Positions 28,156-37,285 of a DNA stretch of 64,000 nt are shown in pieces (position 1 is the stretch's first letter; each line of letters opens with the position of its first letter). The notes under the pieces were generated by a model. The model saw only the letters and a program-made list of their open reading frames with translations. It searched no databases and was not told where the DNA came from. The stretch comes from Deefgea tanakiae. GTDB taxonomy: Bacteria > Pseudomonadota > Gammaproteobacteria > Burkholderiales > Chitinibacteraceae. The DNA lies in NCBI RefSeq assembly GCF_019665765.1, contig NZ_CP081150.1, positions 1,984,001 to 2,048,000 of the forward strand, in the 5' to 3' direction. The position numbers were made by a program, and so were the translations under genes.

Positions 28156-30234
28156 ATGAAAAAAATATTAATTGCCGCACTACTTTGCAGCCAGCTTGCG
28201 TTTGCTGCTGACGAAAACGAAAAAATCATGCTCAATTTCGTGAATTCAGATATTGAAACCACGATTAAAGCCATTAGCCTGATCACCGGGAAGAATTTCA
28301 TTATTGACCCGCGCGTCAAAGGCACAATTAATATTGTTTCAACCCAACCGGTAGCAAAAGACTTGGTGTATCCAATTTTGCAATCGGCACTGCGGCAAGC
28401 TGGTTTTTCAACAGTGCAAAGCAATGGTGCAATCAAAATCCAACCCGAAGCCGATAGCAAAGCACTGAGCAATAAAACCCTCGTGCGTGGCGAAAATGCG
28501 TCTGGCGAGCAAGTGATTACACAAATCTTTGCGTTAAACAATGAAAGCGCCAATCAAATGGCGACCATGTTGCGTCCTTTAGCGACTCCTTCGAGCTTGA
28601 TTAGTGCTTATCAATCGGGTACCAGCAACACTTTGGTGATTACCGATTACGCAGACAATATCCGCCGCCTCGCGCGCATTATCGACAATATTGATCAGCC
28701 TAAAAATACCGACGTCTTTACGATAAAGCTGCATAACGCATCAGCCTTAGATGTGGCACAAAACATTGCCCGCCTGATGCCTGAGGTGTCAGTACAAGTT
28801 GGCGGCGCGCCGATCCCGCCGCCAGATGGTGTGCGTCGTTCGATTATCGTGCCGGAGCCACGCGGCAATCGCCTCATGATTCGCGCACTCAATGCGCCGC
28901 AAGCCAGTCAATTGCGCCAATTAATCAAGAGCATGGATGAAGCGGCAACGACCGACAATTCGATTAACGTCATTTATTTACGTAATGCCGATGCAGTAAA
29001 ACTAGCCAGTACCCTCAAAGGCATTTTGACTGGGCAAGATGATTCACCCACTACAAACAATAACAGCAGTTCAATGAGCAATAACCCTGCCACAAGCAAC
29101 ACGACCAATAACAGCCCAAGCAATACCGGCACAAATATTCAAATCGCTGGCGCAACGGTTCGAGTTCAAGCCGATAGCACGACCAACTCACTCATCATTA
29201 CGGCACCTCAAAATGTCTACAACAATTTGCGTTCCGTCATTGAAAAACTCGATGTACGCCGTTCACAAATTTACGTGGAAGCGATGATTGCCGAAGTCAA
29301 TCAGGCCAAACTGGCTGAATTCGGCTTTCAATGGCTGGTTGCCGGCGGCAACGATAAAATCGGAGCAGGGGGTGTCAGTAACCTCAACCCAGGCCCTGGC
29401 GGTTTGGGTAATGTCATCAGCAATATTCTAGCAAAAACACCAGCAGGGATTCCTGCTGGCTTGACCATGGGCTTGTTTAATGGCGACCCGCGTGATGGAA
29501 CTGCTTCACTCGGTTTACTCGCCTCAGCTTTACAAAGCACGGGTAATGGCAATGTACTTTCTACGCCTAATTTACTGATGCTGGATAACGAAGAAGCCAA
29601 AATCACTGTTGGCCAAAATATTCCGATTATCACCGGCTCGCAAAATGGCACCGGCGCCAACGCCAATCCATTCGTATCCGTAGAACGCAAAGACGTGGGT
29701 ATTAAATTACGGGTACGCCCACAAGTATCAGAGGGCGGCGTGATTACGCTGAATGTGTACCAAGAAGTCTCTAGTGTTGACTCATCACTGAACACCGATG
29801 GTGCTGGTTTAGCCACCAAAGTGAGAACTATCGAAACCAAAGTCTTGGTGGACGATGGCCAAATCGTTGTGCTCGGCGGCCTTATCGAAAATCGCGTGAT
29901 TAACAATGACAGTCAAGTGCCTGGTTTGGGCAATATTCCTTATATTGGTGAGTTATTCAAGTTTCAGAGCCGTAAGTACGAAAAGGTCAATCTGATGGTA
30001 TTCCTACGTCCGGTAGTTATTCGCGACAGTGTTGCCAATCACACGCTGACCAATGATCGCTATCAGTACCTACGCAAACAGCAAAGCGACTTTAAAACCG
30101 ATCCACATTGGTTATTGGACGACATCCCACAAATTCAGTTGCCTTCTAAGCCACCTGAAGCCGGCTTGTCGATCTATTCGGTGCAACCCAAAGCGAGCGC
30201 ACCCGCTGCAGTTCCACTTCAACCGCAGCAGTAA
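28156..30234 (+). CDS. gspD: Type II secretion outer-membrane secretin GspD
   Basis: 692 residues from the ATG at 28156, giving signal peptide MKKILIAALLCSQLAFA; a longer frame into gspC is not credible. N0 domain (about 25-95), N1-N3 KH-like domains (about 115-375) and the secretin core (about 390-610) with VPGLGNIPYIGELF and VDDGQIVVLGGL. A Ser/Asn/Thr-rich low-complexity insert lies near 290-330, between N3 strands, a common feature of GspD. C-terminal residues 625-692 may serve as pilotin/S-domain. Forms the 15-mer export channel. Confidence 0.95.
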   Translation: MKKILIAALLCSQLAFAADENEKIMLNFVNSDIETTIKAISLITGKNFIIDPRVKGTINIVSTQPVAKDLVYPILQSALRQAGFSTVQSNGAIKIQPEADSKALSNKTLVRGENASGEQVITQIFALNNESANQMATMLRPLATPSSLISAYQSGTSNTLVITDYADNIRRLARIIDNIDQPKNTDVFTIKLHNASALDVAQNIARLMPEVSVQVGGAPIPPPDGVRRSIIVPEPRGNRLMIRALNAPQASQLRQLIKSMDEAATTDNSINVIYLRNADAVKLASTLKGILTGQDDSPTTNNNSSSMSNNPATSNTTNNSPSNTGTNIQIAGATVRVQADSTTNSLIITAPQNVYNNLRSVIEKLDVRRSQIYVEAMIAEVNQAKLAEFGFQWLVAGGNDKIGAGGVSNLNPGPGGLGNVISNILAKTPAGIPAGLTMGLFNGDPRDGTASLGLLASALQSTGNGNVLSTPNLLMLDNEEAKITVGQNIPIITGSQNGTGANANPFVSVERKDVGIKLRVRPQVSEGGVITLNVYQEVSSVDSSLNTDGAGLATKVRTIETKVLVDDGQIVVLGGLIENRVINNDSQVPGLGNIPYIGELFKFQSRKYEKVNLMVFLRPVVIRDSVANHTLTNDRYQYLRKQQSDFKTDPHWLLDDIPQIQLPSKPPEAGLSIYSVQPKASAPAAVPLQPQQ

Positions 30235-30241
30235 ACCGAAT

Positions 30242-31702
30242 ATGTCTATTGTTTCTTATGCTTATGCTCGTGAATATGGCGTATTTGATGGTGAAGTCAT
30301 TGATGGCAGCACCACAATTGTAATGCGCCAAGGCGGCAGTATTGCCGCGATGGGTGAATTGCGTCGCAAACTCGCTCAAAGTCGGCTCATCGTTTTAGCT
30401 GAAGCTGAATTCAATACCAAACTGACTCAGCATTTTGGTGACGGCAAAGCCAGTGCCATGAATATGGTCGATGACATTGAAGAGTCAGCCGACTTGGCGC
30501 GACTCATTCAAGACATGCCTGAAGTCTCAGATTTGATGGAAGCGGAAGAATCATCGCCCGTGATTCGGCTCATCAATGCGATTTTCACCGAGGCGCTACG
30601 CGAAAATGCATCAGATATTCATATCGAACCGTTTGAAACCCGATCGGTAGTCCGCTACCGCGTGGATGGTGCTTTACGCGATGTGGTCGAGCCCAATCGT
30701 GCCCTGCATGCTGCCCTCGTTTCGCGGATTAAAGTGATGGCGGCGCTTGATATTGCCGAAAAACGTATCCCACAAGACGGCCGCATCAATTTGCGAATTG
30801 CGGGTCGCCCAGTGGATATTCGCGTCTCAACCTTACCGACTGGGCATGGCGAGCGCGCAGTACTGCGTTTACTCGATAAGTCAGCAGGCCGTTTGCAATT
30901 GGCTAAACTCGGCATGGCGGAAAAAACGCTAAAACCGCTCAATCAACTACTCGCCTCCCCGCACGGCATCGTCTTGGTCACTGGGCCAACAGGATCGGGC
31001 AAAACCACGACCCTGTACGCCGCGCTCGGCAGCATGGATGCAAAAAACAGCAATATCATGACGGTGGAAGACCCGATCGAATACGACTTAGATGGCATCG
31101 GCCAAACCCAAGTCAATATGCGGATTGATATGAGCTTTGCGCGGGCACTACGAGCGATTTTGCGGCAAGACCCCGATGTGATTATGATTGGTGAGATTCG
31201 CGATTTAGAAACCGCCCAAATCGCAGTTCAAGCGTCATTGACCGGCCATTTGGTGCTCGCCACCTTGCACACCAATGATGCCAGCAGCGCCATCACCCGC
31301 TTAGTGGATATGGGTATCGAGCCATTCCTGCTGGCCTCATCGACCATCGGCGTACTGGCCCAGCGCTTAGTTCGCAATCTTTGCAATGACTGTAAGCAAC
31401 CGTATACAGCTACAGACGACGAATTAAAACAGCTAGGAATCAATACCCCTACCACCCTTTATCGCGCAGTCGGTTGCCCAAATTGCGCACAAACCGGTTA
31501 TCGCGGTCGAACCGGCATTCACGAATTACTCGTCGTCGATGAAGCCATGCGCACCCAAATTCACAATGCCGCCAATGAACAAGACATTCGCACCTACGCC
31601 GAAAGCTTAGGCATGACCAGTTTACGCGATGACGCGATTGAACGTGTTTTGGAAGGCGTGACGAGTATTGAAGAAATGCTCAGAATCACACGAAATAATT
31701 AA
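30242..31702 (+). CDS. gspE: Type II secretion ATPase GspE
   Basis: 486 residues from the ATG at 30242, 7 bases after the gspD stop. N2 domain (about 70-170), then the RecA-like ATPase with Walker [14 protein letters not shown] (near 248-260), Asp box MTVEDPIEYDLDG, Walker B DPDVIMIGEIRD and His box TGHLVLATLHTND. The zinc-binding knuckle CNDC..CPNC (about 380-415) is present. Compared with longer GspE proteins the N1 domain is reduced. It powers pseudopilus assembly via GspL and GspF. Confidence 0.95.
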   Translation: MSIVSYAYAREYGVFDGEVIDGSTTIVMRQGGSIAAMGELRRKLAQSRLIVLAEAEFNTKLTQHFGDGKASAMNMVDDIEESADLARLIQDMPEVSDLMEAEESSPVIRLINAIFTEALRENASDIHIEPFETRSVVRYRVDGALRDVVEPNRALHAALVSRIKVMAALDIAEKRIPQDGRINLRIAGRPVDIRVSTLPTGHGERAVLRLLDKSAGRLQLAKLGMAEKTLKPLNQLLASPHGIVLVTGPTGSGKTTTLYAALGSMDAKNSNIMTVEDPIEYDLDGIGQTQVNMRIDMSFARALRAILRQDPDVIMIGEIRDLETAQIAVQASLTGHLVLATLHTNDASSAITRLVDMGIEPFLLASSTIGVLAQRLVRNLCNDCKQPYTATDDELKQLGINTPTTLYRAVGCPNCAQTGYRGRTGIHELLVVDEAMRTQIHNAANEQDIRTYAESLGMTSLRDDAIERVLEGVTSIEEMLRITRNN

Positions 31703-31856
31703 GCAATCCAACACTTCTAAGTCAATTAGAAATGATAATTGACTAAATGAGCTGATTTTCATACCCTACGAATTCATTTGAATGTAGCAAAGAATAAATC
31801 ATTGCGCTGATTTGACCAGCTCTGCCTGTGAGTTTAATTTATAAAATGGAGTCGCC

Positions 31857-32081
31857 ATGCGTTACGTTTATATTGCTCTGATTGTTATTGTGACCGCTAT
31901 TGTTGTTTTATTTCAATTTCAAAATCTCACTGCAGTCACTATTTCTCTATTCACGCTTAGTATCACGATGCCAGCCTCATTGCTTGTATTCGCAGTATAT
32001 ACGCTAGGTATGGTGACTGGCGGAGCGCTCTTGTCTTTATTGCGCACGTGGATTAACCGAGCAACACGCAAACCGTATTAA
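31857..32081 (+). CDS. LapA-domain (DUF1049) small membrane protein
   Basis: 74 residues with GGAG 6 bases before the ATG. Two hydrophobic helices (about 4-22 and 42-62), with FQFQNLTAVTISLF between them, the pattern of LapA/YciS (DUF1049) proteins. In E. coli the LapA-LapB pair adjusts lipopolysaccharide synthesis through LpxC turnover, but no lapB neighbour is here, so function is open. Confidence 0.8.
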   Translation: MRYVYIALIVIVTAIVVLFQFQNLTAVTISLFTLSITMPASLLVFAVYTLGMVTGGALLSLLRTWINRATRKPY

Positions 32082-32131
32082 TCCAACTGGGTTCTACGTT
32101 TTATTTTTATTAAATTAACTGGATCTAAACC

Positions 32132-32512
32132 ATGATGAGTAATTTTTGGGATGTTGTTTGGCTAATCGCCGAAGCATTTATGTTTATTGTTTATCTTTTC
32201 GTACTATTTCATATTTTTGCAGATTTATTCCGCAACCATGAAATGAGTGGTGTTCGAAAAGCGCTCTGGGTTATTGGTTTGATTTTGCCCGTACCTTTCG
32301 TTGCGTTAATTTATATCCTTTGCCACGGCCGAGGCATGGCACAACGCCAGCAACAAATGCTTGAACGCATGAAAACGGATACCGATAGCTATATCCGCCA
32401 AGTTGCCGCAAAGTCACCAGCCGAACAAATTAGCGACGCGAAAGCATTACTCGATGCAGGCACAATCACTACAGATGAATTTGCAAAGCTCAAAGCCAAA
32501 GCACTCGCTTAA
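32132..32512 (+). CDS. PLDc_N plus SHOCT domain membrane protein
   Basis: 126 residues. Two membrane helices (about 8-32 and 44-65) in the PLDc_N/cardiolipin-synthase N-terminal style, followed by a charged linker and a C-terminal SHOCT motif (AEQISDAKALLDAGTITTDEFAKLKAKALA, in two parts around 97-126). Such proteins are common, of unknown function. The start could be either of two adjacent ATG codons. Ends at a terminator shared with gspN. Confidence 0.8.
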   Translation: MMSNFWDVVWLIAEAFMFIVYLFVLFHIFADLFRNHEMSGVRKALWVIGLILPVPFVALIYILCHGRGMAQRQQQMLERMKTDTDSYIRQVAAKSPAEQISDAKALLDAGTITTDEFAKLKAKALA

Positions 32513-32527
32513 GCTTTATTCTGCGTA

Positions 32528-32559
32528 CAAAAAAGCCATCATGACTGATGGCTTTTTTT
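32528..32559. terminator. Bidirectional terminator between SHOCT gene and gspN
   Basis: Stem AAAAAAGCCATCA / TGATGGCTTTTTT with A and T runs on either side; it ends both convergent transcripts. Confidence 0.85.
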
Positions 32560-32567
32560 GTATCTCA

Positions 32568-33314
32568 CTAAAATTTAATCTGATACCCATCAGCCGTCGC
32601 GGGAACTTGTAATAGCAATGGCGCAAGTTGTTGGCGTACTTTTTCATCGGGCTTGAGATTAATCGTACCGTGCGCCGCGCCGCGCCATTGCATATCGCCA
32701 TTCCCATTGACTGCTATCGCGCTAGCACCAGCGGGGGCAATTTGCCAGTTAGCGCCACCTACTACCACATTCAAATTCACTCTCAGCGCTGTAATCGGCG
32801 TCAACGCAGGAACAAGTTGGCTAAATATGGGATCGAGCACCAACTCTGCACTGTCACCAGCTTGTTGAGACAAACGCGGGCTGCGTAATTGCGCTTTGCC
32901 GCCTAAGCCCCAATTCGCGACTTTAGGAATAGACCGAAAAACGCCTTCGAGCGGAAAAGTAATATCAACATTTTCTAGCGCACTGCCGCCCAGACCCAGT
33001 GCTATACGTGCTTGATTACTGGCTCCCAAGGCTTCACCACGCAATTGCCAAGCCATCTGCGCGCGAAGCAGCGAGTTGGGTTCAAACTGCCAAGAAAGAT
33101 CCTGCTGCAAAACTACGCCTTGCAAACCCAAGGCACTAGCTCGGCCATCCCAGATACTGCCACTGGCTTGTACCAAGCTCACTGAGCTGGGCAAAAACCA
33201 CACCACGACACTCACTGGCATTCTGGCGATAAAAACTACCAGGCTGAAAACCACTAAGAGCAAAATAATCAGCTTGCGACGAGGATGCGCTATCACGATT
33301 TGAGTCTGTTTCAT
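32568..33314 (-). CDS. gspN: Type II secretion protein GspN
   Basis: 248 residues. One N-terminal membrane helix (about 13-37) and a periplasmic beta-rich domain with VSLVQASGSIWDGRASAL, a signature of the T2SSN family. GspN is an accessory component found in only part of T2SS systems. Overlaps the gspM stop by 4 bases, as the last gene of L-M-N. Confidence 0.88.
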   Translation of the reverse strand: MKQTQIVIAHPRRKLIILLLVVFSLVVFIARMPVSVVVWFLPSSVSLVQASGSIWDGRASALGLQGVVLQQDLSWQFEPNSLLRAQMAWQLRGEALGASNQARIALGLGGSALENVDITFPLEGVFRSIPKVANWGLGGKAQLRSPRLSQQAGDSAELVLDPIFSQLVPALTPITALRVNLNVVVGGANWQIAPAGASAIAVNGNGDMQWRGAAHGTINLKPDEKVRQQLAPLLLQVPATADGYQIKF

Positions 33315-33787
33315 GTCCGCTCCAAAACTAAAACCAGCGCAGCGGCCGAATTATCTTGTTTGATTTGTACTGAAATGACTTTGGCACCGAGTTCAGACTT
33401 CAGGGCATTGGCTAATTGCAAAGCTTCATTAACCGAAGCATGCGAGCTACGTAATTCCAATTGCGTGGCCGAAATGGAGCGCACATCGGCACTGATTTTC
33501 TTGGCCGATAAGGCCGAAAATGCCGCGCTGCGTAAATCACCGGAACTGGCTTTAGGGCGTGTGGTTTCTGGCTTACTGCCCCGCATCGCAAACAGATGAC
33601 CTTCTAATCGCGGCACATTCACCGATAACTTGCCAATTTGCGTGTTCAAAGGCGAATAAATGCCAAAGTACAAAACAACCAAGGCAACGGCGATTGACCA
33701 AATGGCCAACATTTTTCGTTCACGTGGATTGCGTTGCTGCCAATAAGTTTGTGCTTGCAGCCGCCAGCTTTTAATCAGCGGGTTCAT
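33311..33787 (-). CDS. gspM: Type II secretion protein GspM
   Basis: 158 residues. Cytoplasmic N-terminus WQQRNPRERKML (typical of GspM), one membrane helix (about 27-44), and a small periplasmic ferredoxin-like domain. GspM stabilises GspL in the platform. Overlaps the gspL stop by 4 bases. Confidence 0.9.
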   Translation of the reverse strand: MNPLIKSWRLQAQTYWQQRNPRERKMLAIWSIAVALVVLYFGIYSPLNTQIGKLSVNVPRLEGHLFAMRGSKPETTRPKASSGDLRSAAFSALSAKKISADVRSISATQLELRSSHASVNEALQLANALKSELGAKVISVQIKQDNSAAALVLVLERT

Positions 33788-34827
33788 GGTTGCACCTCGA
33801 TACTCATTCGCCCATCTGGCATTTTATTACTTTGAACTTTTGCGCCCTGCGCCGTTAATTTAGCTAACAAAGCGGCTGATTTACTTTCAGCCAACACGAT
33901 GTTCACCTTACCTGCTTTGACTTCAACACTATCAATACCCACATCCAAATCGATTTGCGCTGCTGTTTTATGCAAAAGATCTAAAGCATCAGCCGAGGGG
34001 CTTGCCCCACGGTTATTACCGGCATTTTGCTGACTTTGCCATTGCAAAATCGGATCAACCACAGGGACACCGGGGAAAATACTGGCAAAGGTCTGGCGGA
34101 TTTCTTGCCGAAGGGCCACTTCTTGATTCGCTAAACTACGCCATTGAATAAATAGGCTAAGGAGATAAATAAAGAAACATGCCACAAGTACGTATATCGC
34201 CCCACGCCAATCAGACCAATGAGTAGAAAGCGATACTTTGGGATTTTGATAAAAAGAAACCGTGTTTTGTGGCGGTAGAATCAATTCTGCAGCTGCGATT
34301 TCTTTGAAAGACAGTGCAGGATAAAGTGCTAATAAATCAGCCTCTGATTCAAGCCAGCCCGACTCCTTATCGGTGCAAAACATGATGCCTTTGCTCGAAT
34401 GGGAATAGGTCAATGCGTGCGGTAAAAGCAATAACTCAGGCAACCAGCGCTGAAAATTCAAACCCGACTGCGCAATCCATGTTGAAATCGCCGCCAGCCG
34501 TGTTTTTTCAATCACCCACACCGTCGTGATGCCATTCACTGCAGCACCCGCTACCCAGTGCACATCACTCAATTTACCCAAGATCCGATCTTCGAGTGCT
34601 TGGCTAATCAGTTGATCGCGCTGCTTTTTATTAACTGCAGGTAGCGTTAAGGAATGAGCCGTCAGCCAAGCTGCGGGAATTGCCAAATCCATTGTAGTCG
34701 CAGCCTGCAAATCCAACGTATCGTTCCGATGTGCCATTAAAGCGCCACTTGCAGTAAAACCAAACCAATCGTGAATTGACTCAGTATCTGAACCCATCCG
34801 AATTACTAAATGTTCTAGCCGATCCAA
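33784..34827 (-). CDS. gspL: Type II secretion protein GspL
   Basis: 347 residues. Cytoplasmic actin-like domain (about 1-195) that binds GspE, one membrane helix (about 207-224), and a periplasmic ferredoxin-like domain that contacts GspM. The start is given as a TTG; an ATG 10 codons later (MGSDTES) would shorten the first strand and seems less likely. First gene of L-M-N, placed apart from the other gsp genes with the C-D-E operon in between. Confidence 0.88.
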   Translation of the reverse strand: MDRLEHLVIRMGSDTESIHDWFGFTASGALMAHRNDTLDLQAATTMDLAIPAAWLTAHSLTLPAVNKKQRDQLISQALEDRILGKLSDVHWVAGAAVNGITTVWVIEKTRLAAISTWIAQSGLNFQRWLPELLLLPHALTYSHSSKGIMFCTDKESGWLESEADLLALYPALSFKEIAAAELILPPQNTVSFYQNPKVSLSTHWSDWRGAIYVLVACFFIYLLSLFIQWRSLANQEVALRQEIRQTFASIFPGVPVVDPILQWQSQQNAGNNRGASPSADALDLLHKTAAQIDLDVGIDSVEVKAGKVNIVLAESKSAALLAKLTAQGAKVQSNKMPDGRMSIEVQP

Positions 34828-35371
34828 AATACAAGCCTCAAAAAAAAGGCGGCACGATTAAGCATGCCGCAAGATCCATTATTGTACTCAATATTTATGT
34901 CAGAAAGATGCTAACCGCACATATCGCGCCCTATTTGTAACATGCCTTGGGCTTTTAAAAATATGTGACCAAATTTGGGCGATTCGTCATGAATTCAGGT
35001 CAACACAAAAACAACGCTCAATAGCGATGAATTTTTGTTGACAGTTTTAAGAAATATTTAAGTCAAAACAAAAAATAAATGCAAAACACACTCCGAGACA
35101 ATCCAGAATTCATTTTACCAAGTAGATAAAAATTTCTAAGTATCTCTCTACAGGCATTAATTATTAATGTTTGCAACCCAATACCCATAATTTACATACT
35201 GTAAGTAGAGCACACAGCTCCAAATCATGAGTCCGCTTTGAAATGCTTAAAAGCGGACACAGATACAACTTTTTTGATTCGAACAAAATTTAAAATTGTA
35301 AAACAGCATGTCCTTATCTAGGTTTAGTAATGATTCTTACCAAGTCCTTTACTACATCACTAAGGTCTTTC
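34828..35371. other. AT-rich intergenic region upstream of the barrel protein
   Basis: About 540 bases, visibly richer in A and T than the surroundings. It carries a GCGGCA/TGCCGC hairpin at 34855-34876 and a 9-bp inverted repeat GTCCGCTTT / AAAGCGGAC at 35231-35258. A TTGACA occurs at 35038-35043 without a matching -10 box. No credible ORF before 35330. Confidence 0.6.
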
Positions 35372-35944
35372 ATGCAGCGAATCCAAGCTATCACACAAGC
35401 AAGTATTTTACTGATATTGAGTACCATTGGACTTAGCCACGCAGATGAGAGAGCCATCAGCACAAGCCAAGCTTTTGGCGAGCACACGCCTGATTTTCTA
35501 TCGAATATGAATACCAACAATGATTGGCGAACTTGGATTAAAACGCCAATATGGACACATCATTACAACCGTGAAATGGTAAATCATGGTGATTTATCAG
35601 AAAATAATCCAGGAATAGGTATAGAGCGTAGCAATGGTCGTTGGCATTGGATGCTAGGAGGCTATCGCAACTCAATCCGACAAACATCACTTTATGCCCA
35701 ACTAGCTTGGACACCACTACAGTTGGAATTTTGCGAAAACGGAAATCTTTCATTCGGTGCAACAGCCGGTCTACTAACAGGCTACAAAACGAAGAAAAAT
35801 AAATACGATATAATCCCAGCCGGGGGTTTATTCATCTCTCTAGAAACCCCCTATCACTTTGGAGTCAATTTAGTTGTTGTTCCAACAATCAAATCAGTCG
35901 ACCTAGAAGGATTTGTCGCCGCACAAATTAAAATTCATTTTTAG
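35372..35944 (+). CDS. Outer-membrane beta-barrel protein of unknown function, PagP-like in outline
   Basis: 190 residues from the ATG at 35372, which has AAGG 9 bases upstream and gives a clean signal peptide (about 1-24, ending SHA before DE). An in-frame ATG at 35330 also has an AGGT site and is an alternative. The mature part is rich in alternating hydrophobic/polar strands and ends in a phenylalanine (IKIHF), as outer-membrane barrels do. Motifs NPGIGIE, GGYRNS and GLLTGY recur in a family of small barrels from bacteria and phages; size resembles lipid A palmitoyltransferase PagP, but its catalytic residues cannot be assigned. More AT-rich than neighbours, so possibly acquired. Confidence 0.65.
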   Translation: MQRIQAITQASILLILSTIGLSHADERAISTSQAFGEHTPDFLSNMNTNNDWRTWIKTPIWTHHYNREMVNHGDLSENNPGIGIERSNGRWHWMLGGYRNSIRQTSLYAQLAWTPLQLEFCENGNLSFGATAGLLTGYKTKKNKYDIIPAGGLFISLETPYHFGVNLVVVPTIKSVDLEGFVAAQIKIHF

Positions 35945-35957
35945 ACCTCAGTTTGGA

Positions 35958-37157
35958 TCAAGAAATAGCCTTAATTCGCCGAGCAATCCAAATCGCCAAC
36001 AAACCTGCGGCGCAACTCAAAACCCCAATCCAACCATAATGATGCAAATGTCCTTGTGCATCTTGCGTGAGCAACAAGCCAGCCAACAATGACGCAGCAC
36101 CGGAGGCGAAATTTTGCATGGCTGAGTTAAACGCCATCAATCGACCCCGCAAATGCGGCACCGTGGCTGCGGTCACCATCGTTGAGGCCGGAATAAATCG
36201 ACCACTGACAAAGATAAAAAACAAGACCGAAATCATTAAATGCCATGGTAGTCCGACTTTGAAATTTTGCGTAATCAAAAGAATCGGCACAAAACTAGCC
36301 AGCACCAGCCATGGCATGATTTTTCGGGCAGAGTAGCGATCGGTAAAGCCACCAATCAAAGGTCGGCTAACAATGGTTGCCGCGCCCCCGACTAGATAAA
36401 AGTACATCAGATCGCTGGCGGGTAAACCCACATTTGCCACCATGGTTGGCGCGATAAATGGAATGACCATAAAGCCAGACACCATCAATGCTCCAGTGAG
36501 GCACACCGCCCACCAGTGATTGCGCACGGTAAGCAGTTCTCGATAATTATCGACCCAACTCGCATCGCGATTGAGCGTTGCCAAGTGTACACGCACAGGC
36601 GGCACGTAGCGCACCATCGCCACTGCGACCAAGGCACAAATCCCCGTCAAGGCGAAAAACGGCATCCGCCAGCCACTTTGCGCAGCCAGCCACAAACCCA
36701 AGGGCACACCAGCCACTGCTGAGATCGAAAAACCCAGCATGACCCAGCTCATTGCTCGACCGCGCCGCTCAACTGGAATCAAGTCACCGACAATCGCTAA
36801 TACAATCGAGCCAATCACACCGCCAAAAATACCCGCCAAAATGCGCGCAGCGAGTAAGGTATAAAAGCTATTACTCAAACCGCAGGCCAATGTCGCCACG
36901 ATCAAACCGGCATAACAAAACAGCAGCGCGTGACGCCGATCGAATCGATCTGCTTGCGATGACGCCAGCAATGCGGAACATCCTGCAGCCAAGGAATACG
37001 CCGAAACCAGCAGACCAAAATGGGCGGTATTAATCTGAAACTCATCCATCAAATACGATGCCAAGGGCATCATAATCATAAAGTCAGCAATAGCAGTGAA
37101 CATCACCAACATCAGAGTGATGAGCATGGCGATTTCTTGGCGGGAGGAAAGGGGCAT
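35958..37157 (-). CDS. MFS transporter, DHA1-type
   Basis: 399 residues from the ATG at 37157 with AGG upstream; the longer TTG start is less likely. Twelve membrane segments. Motif A region SSQADRFDRRHALLF between helices 2 and 3 and the repeat FTDRYSARKIMPW between helices 8 and 9 identify a 12-TM drug:H+ antiporter of the AraJ/YdhP type. Probably exports a small molecule. Convergent with the barrel gene and separated from the TauE gene by a large inverted repeat. Confidence 0.85.
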   Translation of the reverse strand: MPLSSRQEIAMLITLMLVMFTAIADFMIMMPLASYLMDEFQINTAHFGLLVSAYSLAAGCSALLASSQADRFDRRHALLFCYAGLIVATLACGLSNSFYTLLAARILAGIFGGVIGSIVLAIVGDLIPVERRGRAMSWVMLGFSISAVAGVPLGLWLAAQSGWRMPFFALTGICALVAVAMVRYVPPVRVHLATLNRDASWVDNYRELLTVRNHWWAVCLTGALMVSGFMVIPFIAPTMVANVGLPASDLMYFYLVGGAATIVSRPLIGGFTDRYSARKIMPWLVLASFVPILLITQNFKVGLPWHLMISVLFFIFVSGRFIPASTMVTAATVPHLRGRLMAFNSAMQNFASGAASLLAGLLLTQDAQGHLHHYGWIGVLSCAAGLLAIWIARRIKAIS

Positions 37158-37232
37158 CGGTTTAACCTGCAAGGGGGTTTTTGCAGTCTACCCGAATCGA
37201 TAACTATGACAATGGAGAATTACACAGAGGAT

Positions 37233-37277
37233 GTATATCGATCTAGGCTATGTAATTTATTGGCCAGATCGATATAC
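37233..37277. repeat. 12-bp inverted repeat between tauE-like and MFS genes
   Basis: Perfect arms GTATATCGATCT (37233-37244) and AGATCGATATAC (37266-37277) with a 21-base spacer and no T run. It lies after the TauE-like stop and 75 bases before the MFS start on the minus strand. An operator for the MFS gene or a transcript-end structure. Confidence 0.7.
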
Positions 37278-37285
37278 CCACGTTA

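Noticed and set aside
28056-28553. 165-codon minus-strand frame with hydrophobic stretches
   Set aside because: Antisense across the gspC-gspD junction; both sense genes are certain.
29328-29906. 192-codon minus-strand frame
   Set aside because: Antisense to the gspD secretin core; serine/proline-rich shadow composition.
35038-35070. TTGACA as a promoter for the barrel protein
   Set aside because: No -10 box at acceptable spacing, and it is more than 300 bases from the start codon.
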